Shown: positions 1-5,045 of the stretch, piece by piece
Layout of the letters: every line of letters begins with the position of its first letter
Position numbering within the stretch: position 1 is the first letter of the stretch
Source of the DNA: Xanthobacteraceae bacterium
GTDB taxonomy: Bacteria > Pseudomonadota > Alphaproteobacteria > Rhizobiales > Xanthobacteraceae
Reading direction: 5' to 3'
Assembly: GCA_030043285.1 (NCBI GenBank)
Contig: JASHXZ010000499.1
Location: 1 to 5,081 of the forward strand
Length of the DNA stretch: 5,081 bases
Notes under the pieces: model-generated
What the model was told of the DNA's origin: nothing
What the model saw: only the letters and a program-made list of their open reading frames with translations
The model's database searches: none
Made by a program: the position numbers and the translations under genes

Positions 1-26
1 GGGTTGAGAATCTGAATCTGCGGCAT
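1..26 (-). CDS. 5' end of an unidentified gene running off the left edge
   Basis: Only the first codons are present. Read on the minus strand from position 26, the sequence gives Met-Pro-Gln-Ile-Gln-Ile-Leu-Asn before the window ends. The start is chosen because a strong Shine-Dalgarno (AAGGAG, positions 39 to 34) sits 7 bases upstream of the ATG. Eight residues are too few to assign a family, and the lack of a hydrophobic stretch at the very N-terminus is only weak evidence for a cytoplasmic protein. The gene is divergent from the transglycosylase at 411. The ribosome binding site is the main support; a chance ATG with a good SD is the alternative. Confidence 0.6.
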
Positions 27-410
27 AGCTTGGCTCCTTGCGGCTGGCGGGGCGTGAACGGGTTGGCGAGAGTAACGCGTTCCGGCGTGTGTTGCAGCGG
101 CCGTTATGGCGGCGGCTTTTTATGAAGCGAGTACCGTTCAGCCGGCCGCCGCAGGCGCGGCGCGCTACTTGGCCGCGCCATAAGCCCGATTGCAACCCGC
201 CGTCCGATGTCGATCGTTCAACGCGGTTCCGCGCCGTGCGGATAAAGTTTTATTTCATTGCGCTATACGGAATCGCATGGCGGGCTGTTTGTTTGTTCCG
301 TCGCCACGACATCACCGCATCGTTTGCAATAAACGGTCAGACGCCTGCCGGATTCGCCCGCGACAACAGCCGGCCGGTGAGCGGGTATTTCCAATGCAGT
401 GGAGACATGG
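27..410. other. Divergent intergenic region, no gene seen
   Basis: This stretch separates the left-edge minus-strand gene from the plus-strand transglycosylase. Open frames across it (for example from 38 or 190) give arginine- and proline-rich translations without family motifs, and they overlap the real transglycosylase start out of frame, so I leave them out. An A/T-rich patch at about 241-275, and a smaller one near 322-336, stand out against the G/C-rich background and are the likeliest promoter areas. I could not fit a convincing pair of -35 and -10 boxes. No tRNA, riboswitch or clear hairpin was recognised. Confidence 0.5.
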
Positions 411-1283
411 ATGTTTGTTGCGACATGGCGTTATTCGACTGCCCTCGCTCTCGTTGCCGGCGCATTGACGCAGCCGGCGCTGGCGCACGGCCGTTTTAGT
501 TCAGGCGGCGTTCGCCATCACCGCCACAGTGCGTACATGCGCGCGGCGGTTGGACGCCTTTTCGCGTCTTCACAAATTGCTCGCCGCGGTTTTGGGAAGG
601 TCGAGACGCCGGCCGCGGATACCTGGAACGAGCCTGGTTCGGCGTATATGCCGGCATCTTACGAATACCGCGCGCCGGCGCGGCGCAGGCGGCATCGCGC
701 TGTGGCGCAGGCGTGGCAGGCGAGTTGGCAACCGTCGCCGCAAGATTACTGGCAAAACGGCTGGGGTGCGCAGCCGCAGCAGGCAGCTTGGGGTGAGGGC
801 AGCTGGTCGCAGGCCACGTGGCGTCGGCCGCGCTTTGCGCAGCGAGAAAACTTTGCTGCGCTTGGCAGCGAACCAAGTTATCAGGCGACCTATGCGCATG
901 AATCCCAATATTCCTGGTCCGCATCCGACGAAGGTTTTGGTGGACACGCGGCGCTTGGCGGCATGATCGCGCAGCAGGCCAGCGCGGCCGGCGTGCCGCT
1001 ATCGCTCGCCGAGCGCGTCATCCGGCGCGAGAGCGGCGGCAATCCGCGCGCCGCCCACGCCGGCAATTACGGGCTGATGCAGATTCGGCTCGGCACCGCG
1101 CGCTCCATGGGCTACGGCGGTTCGGCCGGCGGCCTGCTCGATCCTGCCGTCAACATGACGTATGCGATGCGCTATCTCGCCGGCGCCTATCGCGCCGCCG
1201 GCGGCAACGAAAGCCGCGCCGTCGCGCTCTACGCGCGCGGCTATCACGCGGCGCCGGCGCGCGAGCAGACGTACACGTTCTGA
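411..1283 (+). CDS. Secreted lytic transglycosylase, SLT domain
   Basis: A 290-residue exported protein predicted to cleave the MurNAc-GlcNAc bond of peptidoglycan in the periplasm. Residues 1-25 form a signal peptide (Arg7, hydrophobic 10-19, cleavage likely after Ala-Leu-Ala25). Residues 26-100 are His/Arg-rich, with a basic run at 91-96. Residues 102-137 are a low-complexity Trp/Gln/Ala segment with seven tryptophans. The catalytic domain covers about 181-280: catalytic Glu207 in RRESGGNP, then NYGLMQI (219-225), LLDPAVNMTYAMRYLAGAY (242-260) and the AVALYARGY block (270-278), matching SLT family 1. The start at 411 is preferred over an in-frame GTG at 399 because GGAG (401-404) lies 6 bases before it and the signal peptide then begins properly. 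The catalytic domain ends almost at the C-terminus. It is convergent with the DUF1330 gene, with a palindromic repeat between. The preferred substrate and any dedicated partner, such as a secretion or flagellar machine, cannot be told. Confidence 0.9.
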   Translation: MFVATWRYSTALALVAGALTQPALAHGRFSSGGVRHHRHSAYMRAAVGRLFASSQIARRGFGKVETPAADTWNEPGSAYMPASYEYRAPARRRRHRAVAQAWQASWQPSPQDYWQNGWGAQPQQAAWGEGSWSQATWRRPRFAQRENFAALGSEPSYQATYAHESQYSWSASDEGFGGHAALGGMIAQQASAAGVPLSLAERVIRRESGGNPRAAHAGNYGLMQIRLGTARSMGYGGSAGGLLDPAVNMTYAMRYLAGAYRAAGGNESRAVALYARGYHAAPAREQTYTF

Positions 1284-1309
1284 TTGGGACGGCGATCCAA
1301 ATTGCTGCC

Positions 1310-1416
1310 CCTCATCCTGAGGCGGCCGCGAAGCGGCCCTCGAAGGATGCAGGCCGCGGCGCCTCGGCCTCACCCTTCGAGGCTCGGCGCAACGCGCCGA
1401 GCACCTCAGGATGAGG
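1310..1416. repeat. 107-base nested palindromic repeat between convergent genes (copy 1)
   Basis: The outer arms are a perfect 13-base inverted repeat, CCTCATCCTGAGG (1310-1322) and CCTCAGGATGAGG (1404-1416). Inside are two perfect hairpins, GGCCGC/GCGGCC (1324-1329, 1333-1338, loop GAA) and GCTCGGCGC/GCGCCGAGC (1382-1390, 1394-1402, loop AAC). A second arm pair is CCTCGAAGG (1338-1346) with CCTTCGAGG (1374-1382), and a central hairpin is AGGCCG/CGGCCT (1351-1356, 1365-1370). The element is thus two inverted half-units able to form a cruciform or multi-branched fold. The CCTCATCCTGAGG core is one I associate with dispersed intergenic repeats in Bradyrhizobium-type genomes. Its place between convergent genes fits a two-way transcription end or a REP-like mobile palindrome, but no T-run marks a classical terminator. 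Confidence 0.88.
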
Positions 1417-1442
1417 ATAAAGGAGCTGGAGCAGATCGAATA

Positions 1443-1736
1443 TTATTCCACGCCCTCGATGATGCGGATGTCGCGCACCGCGCCGTCGCCGAGCGCTTTG
1501 AGCGCCTCCTGGTAGGCCGGGCTGTTGTAGGCGGCGATGGCCTTTTCGACGCTGGGAAACTCGCCGATGACGATGCGCTCCTTGCGCCCTGCTTCGAATG
1601 TGGTCGACGGCGTGCCGCGCACCAGATACCGGCCGCCGAACGGCGCGGTCGCTGCTGGCGCCAGCTTGGCGTAGGCGGCGAGTTTTTGCGGGTCGGAAAT
1701 CGAGTGGTAGCAGGTCACCCAGTAGCCCTTGGGCAT
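1443..1736 (-). CDS. DUF1330 family protein
   Basis: A 97-residue protein, the usual length for DUF1330, a family with a ferredoxin-like dimeric alpha/beta-barrel fold and no settled biochemical role. Diagnostic parts are the N-terminal GYWV strand (4-7), GGRYLVRG (34-41), the ERIVIGEFPS strand and turn (53-62), and the AAYNSPAYQEALK helix (68-80). No signal peptide or membrane segment is seen, so it should be cytoplasmic. The start at 1736 is set by AGGAG at 1748-1744, 7 bases upstream; the frame stays open to 1808, but that extension has no family resemblance and no ribosome binding site. The gene is divergent from the HlyU-family gene (153-base gap) and convergent with the transglycosylase. 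It stands alone, so context gives no hint of function. Confidence 0.9.
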   Translation of the reverse strand: MPKGYWVTCYHSISDPQKLAAYAKLAPAATAPFGGRYLVRGTPSTTFEAGRKERIVIGEFPSVEKAIAAYNSPAYQEALKALGDGAVRDIRIIEGVE

Positions 1737-1889
1737 CGGCGTTCTCCTGAAAGCGTAAGTGGCGGGGGAGTGTAGCGCAGCGCGTCGCGCGACTGCAATT
1801 CGCGTCAACGCCCGCGCGATGCTTCTCTATTCGCGCGCCGCGGCGTAAACTCGGTCGTTGTTTCGCAGCCGCAGCATGGGGATCCCGCG

Positions 1890-2171
1890 ATGTCGTTCTG
1901 GAGCGCGCTGTTCGGCCGGCGGTCCGGCGCCGCGGCTGTAAAAGTTTCCGATCCGGTCGAGTACAAAGGCTACGTTATCCGCGCCGCGCCGTACAAGAAC
2001 AATGGCGGCTATCAGACCGCGGGCACGATCGAGCGCGAGATCGACGGCGTGCGCAAGGAGCACCGCTTCATTCGCGCCGACGCCTATGCCTCGTACGAGG
2101 ACGCGCTCAATTTCACGATCAACAAGGCGCGGCAGATCATCGACCTGCAGGGCGACCGCATTTTCGATTGA
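1890..2171 (+). CDS. HlyU family protein
   Basis: A 93-residue protein resembling the short alphaproteobacterial HlyU family (Pfam HlyU). The fit lies in the N-terminal SFWSALFGR (2-10), VEYKGYVIRAAP (23-34), the GGYQTAGTIERE strand pair (39-50), the HRFIRAD block (58-64), and the closing helix with KARQIIDLQGDRIFD (79-93). The name comes from a Vibrio haemolysin activator. Members in this lineage are often called transcriptional regulators, but no helix-turn-helix is visible here, so DNA binding is not shown by the sequence. The start is supported by GGGGA (1878-1882) 7 bases before the ATG. Its stop lies 20 bases from the stop of the convergent PilZ gene, with no clear terminator hairpin between them. 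Confidence 0.85.
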   Translation: MSFWSALFGRRSGAAAVKVSDPVEYKGYVIRAAPYKNNGGYQTAGTIEREIDGVRKEHRFIRADAYASYEDALNFTINKARQIIDLQGDRIFD

Positions 2172-2191
2172 GGGCCGAAAACGCGAGAAGC

Positions 2192-2581
2192 TTACGCGGC
2201 GTCGGCGTCGTCGCCGCGGGCAACCTCGGCCTTGAGCTTTTTCACGAGCCGCTTCAGTCCCTTGACTTCGCTCTCGAGCTGCGCGACGCGCAGCGCCAGT
2301 TCGCCGTCGCTGGAGCCGTCGGCGGCGCGCAGCGCATCCGGAAAGCCGAGGCCGATTTCGTCGCCGCAGCGCCACTGCACCCGCGCACGCAGGGTCTGCT
2401 CCTTCTGCGGAATATAGAGCTCGACGAGGTCCGGCACGTTGACGGCTTGGGAGAAGATGATGCGCGCGCCGTGCTCGGAATAGTCGCGGATCAGGCAGTC
2501 GAGCGCGCCGCGGCGCTTGTTGAAGTAGACGCAACCGCGCAGGAAGCTTTTCTGTCGGAATGCTTGCCGGCGCTCTGCCAT
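2192..2581 (-). CDS. PilZ domain protein with C-terminal coiled coil, likely c-di-GMP receptor
   Basis: A 129-residue cytoplasmic protein. Residues 1-85 are a PilZ beta-barrel. The c-di-GMP binding signature is intact: Arg5-x-x-x-Arg9 near the N-terminus and Asp33-Tyr-Ser35-Glu-His-Gly38, the (D/N)xSxxG motif, followed by the conserved GARI strand. IGLGF (76-80) matches the last barrel strand. Residues 94-121 hold a heptad-like run of Leu, Val and Lys (ALRVAQLESEVKGLKRLVKK), suggesting a coiled coil that may form dimers or bind a partner. PilZ proteins pass the c-di-GMP signal to motility, polysaccharide or cell-cycle targets; the target here is unknown. The start has GGAAGG (2595-2590) 8 bases upstream. 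A TTAA-N7-TTAA box lies 52-66 bases upstream, suggesting control by CtrA. The small membrane protein gene lies 104 bases upstream on the same strand. Confidence 0.9.
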   Translation of the reverse strand: MAERRQAFRQKSFLRGCVYFNKRRGALDCLIRDYSEHGARIIFSQAVNVPDLVELYIPQKEQTLRARVQWRCGDEIGLGFPDALRAADGSSDGELALRVAQLESEVKGLKRLVKKLKAEVARGDDADAA

Positions 2582-2632
2582 GATGGTTGCCTTCCGGGAC
2601 GCAATGCGGAACGCAAGCCTAGGCTGCCGCGA

Positions 2633-2647
2633 TTAATGCACTGTTAA
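2633..2647. promoter_or_regulatory. CtrA-type binding site (TTAA-N7-TTAA) upstream of the PilZ gene
   Basis: TTAA (2633-2636), seven bases, then TTAA (2644-2647) matches the full consensus of the alphaproteobacterial cell-cycle regulator CtrA, and reads the same way on both strands. In the PilZ direction the first half is TTAAC, as in known sites. It lies 52 to 66 bases before the PilZ start codon, where a -35 region could be, and just past the stop of the small membrane gene at 2686. In such G/C-rich DNA two spaced TTAA words are rare; I saw no other such pair in the window. A 10-base palindrome AGCCTAGGCT (2616-2625) lies between box and gene. CtrA binding itself is inferred. Confidence 0.65.
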
Positions 2648-2685
2648 GTGCCGACGGAAGCGCGTGGCTCGGCAACAAGCCGCGT

Positions 2686-2838
2686 TCACCATGCCGAAAA
2701 CAGGCGGCCGACGTCGTAGACCGAAGCGCCGATCATGCAGGCGAAAAGGCCGCCACCAAACAAGGCGAGCATCAGCGCGTTGTTGATGCGCGCGATGGTG
2801 AGACGGTCGAAGTGGGCTCTGTGGAGGATGCTCGTCAT
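2686..2838 (-). CDS. Small single-helix membrane protein, 50 residues
   Basis: The predicted protein is 50 residues long. Residues 1-18 are polar and basic (Arg7, His9, Arg12, Arg17), and residues 19-41 form one hydrophobic helix containing a triple glycine (28-30). The tail is YDVGRLFSAW. The positive N-terminus suggests it stays in the cytoplasm, with the helix in the inner membrane. The start at 2838 is chosen because AGGAG (2851-2847) lies 8 bases upstream; a longer frame begins at 2901 but runs into the 9-base tandem repeat and has no ribosome binding site. I recall similar short conserved proteins in Bradyrhizobium relatives but know no function for them. The gene precedes the PilZ gene on the same strand (104-base gap). 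A good SD, the membrane-like composition and an intact frame support it as real. Confidence 0.72.
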   Translation of the reverse strand: MTSILHRAHFDRLTIARINNALMLALFGGGLFACMIGASVYDVGRLFSAW

Positions 2839-2871
2839 GGTGATGTCTCCTGCCGACGTCCCTGCTGCTGC

Positions 2872-2907
2872 CAAGTGTTGCAAGTGTTGCAAGTGTTGCA
2901 AGTGTCG
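2872..2907. repeat. 9-base tandem repeat (CAAGTGTTG), four units
   Basis: Three perfect CAAGTGTTG units (2872-2880, 2881-2889, 2890-2898) are followed by a fourth with one change, CAAGTGTCG (2899-2907). The array lies 34 to 69 bases upstream of the start of the minus-strand membrane protein gene, that is, in its probable promoter or leader. Arrays like this can gain or lose units by replication slippage, which would change spacing in steps of 9 bases. On the minus strand each perfect unit, joined to its neighbour, gives a TTGCAA word. Confidence 0.9.
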
Positions 2908-3034
2908 TACTTGTCCCCAAGCTCCTCGAACCCAAATCTAGCCGCCTCTGCCCACGTCGGCACGCAGTGCCACGACAAGGCAGTGTTGCAAGCTTCGCTT
3001 GGCTGGCATTGCCGGCGTGGCTTGGCTTTTGCTC

Positions 3035-3070
3035 TCTGGCATCGCTCATAAATCTGGCATCGCTCATAAA
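3035..3070. repeat. Perfect 18-base tandem duplication
   Basis: The unit TCTGGCATCGCTCATAAA occurs twice with no gap, at 3035-3052 and 3053-3070, without any mismatch. Part of the unit (CTGGCAT) also occurs at 3003-3009. Exact identity suggests a recent slippage event. The length is a multiple of three, and on the minus strand the duplicated segment reads Phe-Met-Ser-Asp-Ala-Arg twice, but no credible gene uses that frame. The duplication lies about 118 bases ahead of the cupin start codon. Confidence 0.95.
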
Positions 3071-3187
3071 TTTCATGTTTCGATGTGCATTGCAGCAAAT
3101 CACGTCGCTTCGAATGCCGCGCTCGCGCGCGCCGCTGCTTTGAGTTAAAACCGGGTTCCCGCAATCAAAGCGGCGGAGGAAACCGGC

Positions 3188-3613
3188 ATGCATGTGTTCG
3201 ATCTGGCGGGCGAAGCTGCGTTCGACCCAAAAAAGCACGTGGAAAAAGTCCTGGGCAAGGTCGCCGACGGCGACGTCACCGTCGCCTGCTGGGAGCCGGG
3301 CCAGATCAGCCCCAATCATTGTCACCCGCAGGCCACCGAAATTTATTTCTGCTTTACGGGCGGCGGCATCATGCGCACGCCGGACCAGACCGTGACCGTG
3401 GCGCCGGGCGCTTTCGTGGTCCATCCGCCGGGCGAATTGCACGAATATGAAAACGGCGACGCGCGCACGCTCTTGTTTCGCGTGCGCTACGGCGACGACA
3501 TGGCGGCGCGCCACCTCGATTGGCGCGGGCGCGCCGGTTTCAAGCAAAGCGCCGAAGACGCCGACTATTTCCGCCGTCATCCGCCGGGCGCGAAAGGCGC
3601 CGCGGCGGAGTGA
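3188..3613 (+). CDS. Single-domain cupin protein, metal binding
   Basis: A 141-residue small cytoplasmic beta-barrel protein. Cupin motif 1 is complete: Gly38, then His44-x-His46, Glu51 and Gly58. Motif 2 is also complete: Gly74, Pro80-Pro-Gly82, His85 and Asn89. His44, His46, Glu51 and His85 should therefore bind one divalent metal. The core spans roughly residues 27-105; the C-terminal 35 residues are polar and charged, ending in an Ala/Glu tail, and may be a flexible extension. The start has a strong GGAGGA (3175-3180) 7 bases upstream. Cupins of this size include dioxygenases, isomerases and sugar- or ligand-binding proteins, and the motifs do not separate these. It is convergent with the DUF3551 gene (14-base gap). 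The amidohydrolase lies further downstream on the same strand but with its own ribosome binding site and an opposing gene between, so co-transcription is unlikely. Confidence 0.92.
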   Translation: MHVFDLAGEAAFDPKKHVEKVLGKVADGDVTVACWEPGQISPNHCHPQATEIYFCFTGGGIMRTPDQTVTVAPGAFVVHPPGELHEYENGDARTLLFRVRYGDDMAARHLDWRGRAGFKQSAEDADYFRRHPPGAKGAAAE

Positions 3614-3627
3614 TCTGGGCGACGCTG

Positions 3628-3837
3628 CTAGTGGTTCTGCGGCATGCTGTTCGGCACGCAGGTGTCCTTGTTGCCTGTCTTGGCTTGCAGGCACTGCGCC
3701 ATCGAATCGTAGGCGCATTCCTTGCTTGATCCAGTCTGCAGGCAAAAGGTGTGATGGCTGTAGCCGCTGGTTTGCGCGAATGCGCTTGAGCCGGCAAATG
3801 TCGCCGCCACAAGGCCGGCGATTACGAATAGACGCAT
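3628..3837 (-). CDS. Secreted DUF3551 family protein
   Basis: A 69-residue preprotein. Residues 1-21 form a signal peptide (Arg2, hydrophobic 4-15, cleavage after Ala-Phe-Ala21). The mature part of about 48 residues has four cysteines (32, 41, 49, 60) in the DUF3551 layout: a Cys after the first strand, Cys-Ala-Tyr, then the helix SMAQCLQAKTG and CVPN (60-63). Two disulfides in the periplasm are plausible. DUF3551 is common and multi-copy in Bradyrhizobium relatives; no function is known to me. The start at 3837 is picked because GGAG (3847-3844) lies 6 bases upstream and the signal peptide then begins at once; in-frame ATG at 3849 and GTG at 3858 would add 4 or 7 polar residues. The gene is divergent from the amidohydrolase and convergent with the cupin. 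Confidence 0.88.
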   Translation of the reverse strand: MRLFVIAGLVAATFAGSSAFAQTSGYSHHTFCLQTGSSKECAYDSMAQCLQAKTGNKDTCVPNSMPQNH

Positions 3838-4009
3838 TTCTGTCTCCATGGCGCTCACCCGGCAACCTCAACTCGTGTCCAGGGCTGATCGTTCCATTTG
3901 CGACACGCCGGTCCTTCGTGTTCCGCTGCGCCGGACAAACGGGCCCTTTCATCGCGGCGAAAATCTGCGCTACTAACCGCCGGCGCGCGCAGCGACGAGG
4001 GGAGAAGCG

Positions 4010-4975
4010 ATGTTCACAAAACCGCATTGTCCGGTGATCGCCATCGAGGAGCACTACTGGGACGAGGAACTGGCCAAGACCTATACGGGCAGCGAAGCCG
4101 GCCGGCCGGGCGAGCAGCACAAGCGCCTGCACGATTTCACCGGCATTCGGCTCAAAGAAATGGACGAAGCCGGCATCGACGTGCAGGTGATCTCGCACGG
4201 CGCGCCGTCGACACAAAAGCTGCCGGCCGAGAGCGCCGCGGCGCTCACCCGCCGGGTCAACGACCGGCTGCACCAGGCGGTCGCCGCCAATCCGCGGCGC
4301 TTTGCCGCCTTCGCGGCGCTGCCGACCGCGGTGCCGGAAGCCGCCGCCGACGAGCTCGAACGCACCACCAGGGAGCTCGGCTTCAAAGGCGCCATGCTGC
4401 ACGGCCTCGCCAACGAGATCTTTCTCGACGACAAGCGGTTCTGGCCGATCTACGCGCGCGCCGAGCAGCTCGACGTGCCGATCTATCTGCATCCTTCGCT
4501 GCCGCAGGCCGACGTGCGCCGGCTCTACTACGACGATTACGTCAAGGACTTTCCGATCGTGGCGCGGGCGGCGTGGGGCTATACGGTGGAGACCGCGACG
4601 CTTGCCATCCGGCTCGTGCTGTCCGGCGTGTTCGAGCGCCATCCCAAGCTGAAAATCATTCTCGGCCATTTGGGCGAAACGCTGCCGTTTCTGGTCTGGC
4701 GCGTCGACCACGCGCTGGCGCGGCCGGGGCAGAAGTCGCTGTCGTTCCGCGATGTGTTCTGTAACAACTTTTACATCACCACGAGCGGCAATTTCTCCAA
4801 TCCGGCGCTGCTCTGCTGCGCCATGGAGATGAGCGTCGATCATATCCTGTTCGCCGTCGACTGGCCGTTCGTGCCCAACCCGCCGGCGACGGAATGGATG
4901 ACAACGGTGCCGCTGTCCGACGCCGACAAGGCCAAGATCCTGTCCGGCAACGCCAAGCGGCTGTTGAAAATGTGA
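4010..4975 (+). CDS. Amidohydrolase-2 family protein, ACMSD / gamma-resorcylate decarboxylase type
   Basis: A 321-residue cytoplasmic TIM-barrel metalloenzyme, close to the usual length of about 325 for the family. By comparison with 2,6-dihydroxybenzoate (gamma-resorcylate) decarboxylase, the metal ligands appear intact: Glu13 and His15 in AIEEH (where ACMSD has HxH), His161 in IYLHP, and Asp284 in FAVDWPF. The active-site His220 in IILGHLGE and the VWRVDH block (229-234) are also kept, as are RLKEMDEAGIDVQVIS (47-62), FAALPT (101-106) and YITTSGNF (255-262). These point to non-oxidative decarboxylation, or the reverse reaction, or hydrolysis of a small aromatic or related acid; the substrate cannot be fixed. 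AGGGGAG (3998-4004) lies 5 bases before the ATG. No regulator or other aromatic-pathway gene lies in the window, so pathway context is missing. It stands alone, divergent from DUF3551, with a palindromic repeat starting about 25 bases after its stop. Confidence 0.9.
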   Translation: MFTKPHCPVIAIEEHYWDEELAKTYTGSEAGRPGEQHKRLHDFTGIRLKEMDEAGIDVQVISHGAPSTQKLPAESAAALTRRVNDRLHQAVAANPRRFAAFAALPTAVPEAAADELERTTRELGFKGAMLHGLANEIFLDDKRFWPIYARAEQLDVPIYLHPSLPQADVRRLYYDDYVKDFPIVARAAWGYTVETATLAIRLVLSGVFERHPKLKIILGHLGETLPFLVWRVDHALARPGQKSLSFRDVFCNNFYITTSGNFSNPALLCCAMEMSVDHILFAVDWPFVPNPPATEWMTTVPLSDADKAKILSGNAKRLLKM

Positions 4976-4999
4976 ATAGGAATTTGCCAGCTCATATTC

Positions 5000-5045
5000 C
5001 GTCACCCTGAGGTGCGCGGCGTGAAATGCCGAGCCTCGAAGGGCG
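5000..5045. repeat. Second copy (half-unit) of the palindromic repeat family
   Basis: This segment aligns without gaps to the reverse complement of the right half of copy 1 (1371-1416), with 37 of 46 positions equal by hand count. The conserved ends are CCTGAGGTGC (5006-5015) and GCCGAGCCTCGAAGGG (5028-5043); the changes cluster in the hairpin loop. The inner hairpin is weaker here (CGGC 5017-5020 with GCCG 5028-5031, plus an imperfect extension). The second half of a complete element would lie at or past the window edge; 5046-5081 shows no clear match. It starts about 25 bases after the amidohydrolase stop and could act as a transcription end. Confidence 0.82.

Larger units (their letters stand above)
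2839..3187. other. Divergent intergenic region rich in short tandem repeats
   Basis: A 349-base gap between the minus-strand small membrane gene and the plus-strand cupin gene. It contains a 9-base tandem array near the membrane gene and an 18-base tandem duplication in the middle. A stray further match to the 9-base unit (CAGTGTTGCAAG, 2981-2992) lies between them. A short inverted repeat CAAGT/ACTTG (2899-2903, 2909-2913) closes the array. The 3022-3085 stretch is richer in A/T than the surroundings. Promoters for both genes should lie here, but I could not place them with confidence. Frames crossing the region, such as the minus-strand one from 3075, look like by-products of composition and repeats. 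Confidence 0.6.

Noticed and set aside
399..410. GTG at 399 as the transglycosylase start
   Set aside because: It has no ribosome binding site upstream, whereas ATG at 411 has GGAG at 6-base spacing, which itself lies inside the extension.
38..499. 153-codon plus-strand frame before the transglycosylase
   Set aside because: Arg/Pro-rich, no domain, and it runs into the transglycosylase signal peptide in another frame.
1821..1851. TTCTCT and TAAACT with 17-base spacing as a promoter for the HlyU-family gene
   Set aside because: Both hexamers are too far from consensus to support a call; only the spacing fits.
2172..2215. Possible terminator between the HlyU and PilZ genes (CGCG...CGCG)
   Set aside because: The stem is only four bases, lacks a T-run, and reaches into the PilZ coding end.
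1827..2534. 235-codon minus-strand frame across the HlyU and PilZ genes
   Set aside because: It is out of frame with the PilZ gene and antisense to HlyU, with a strongly Arg-rich composition; both real genes have family motifs and ribosome binding sites.
2735..2941. Plus-strand frame with a CCKCCKCCKC run that resembles a metallothionein
   Set aside because: The cysteine pattern is just the 9-base tandem repeat translated; the frame overlaps the small membrane gene in antisense and has no supporting ribosome binding site or family match.
2872..3070. The short repeats as a CRISPR array
   Set aside because: The 9-base and 18-base units are directly adjacent, without spacers, and far too short; no cas genes are near.
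3898..4764. 288-codon plus-strand frame over the amidohydrolase
   Set aside because: It is a frame-shifted shadow of the amidohydrolase, rich in Arg and Ala, with no motif.
2633..5005. A 790-codon minus-strand open frame covering the amidohydrolase, cupin and the repeat gap
   Set aside because: It is antisense to two genes with clear catalytic motifs and good ribosome binding sites, and reads as Arg/His/Gly-rich sequence without domains. A long stop-free antisense frame is expected opposite G/C-rich codons.
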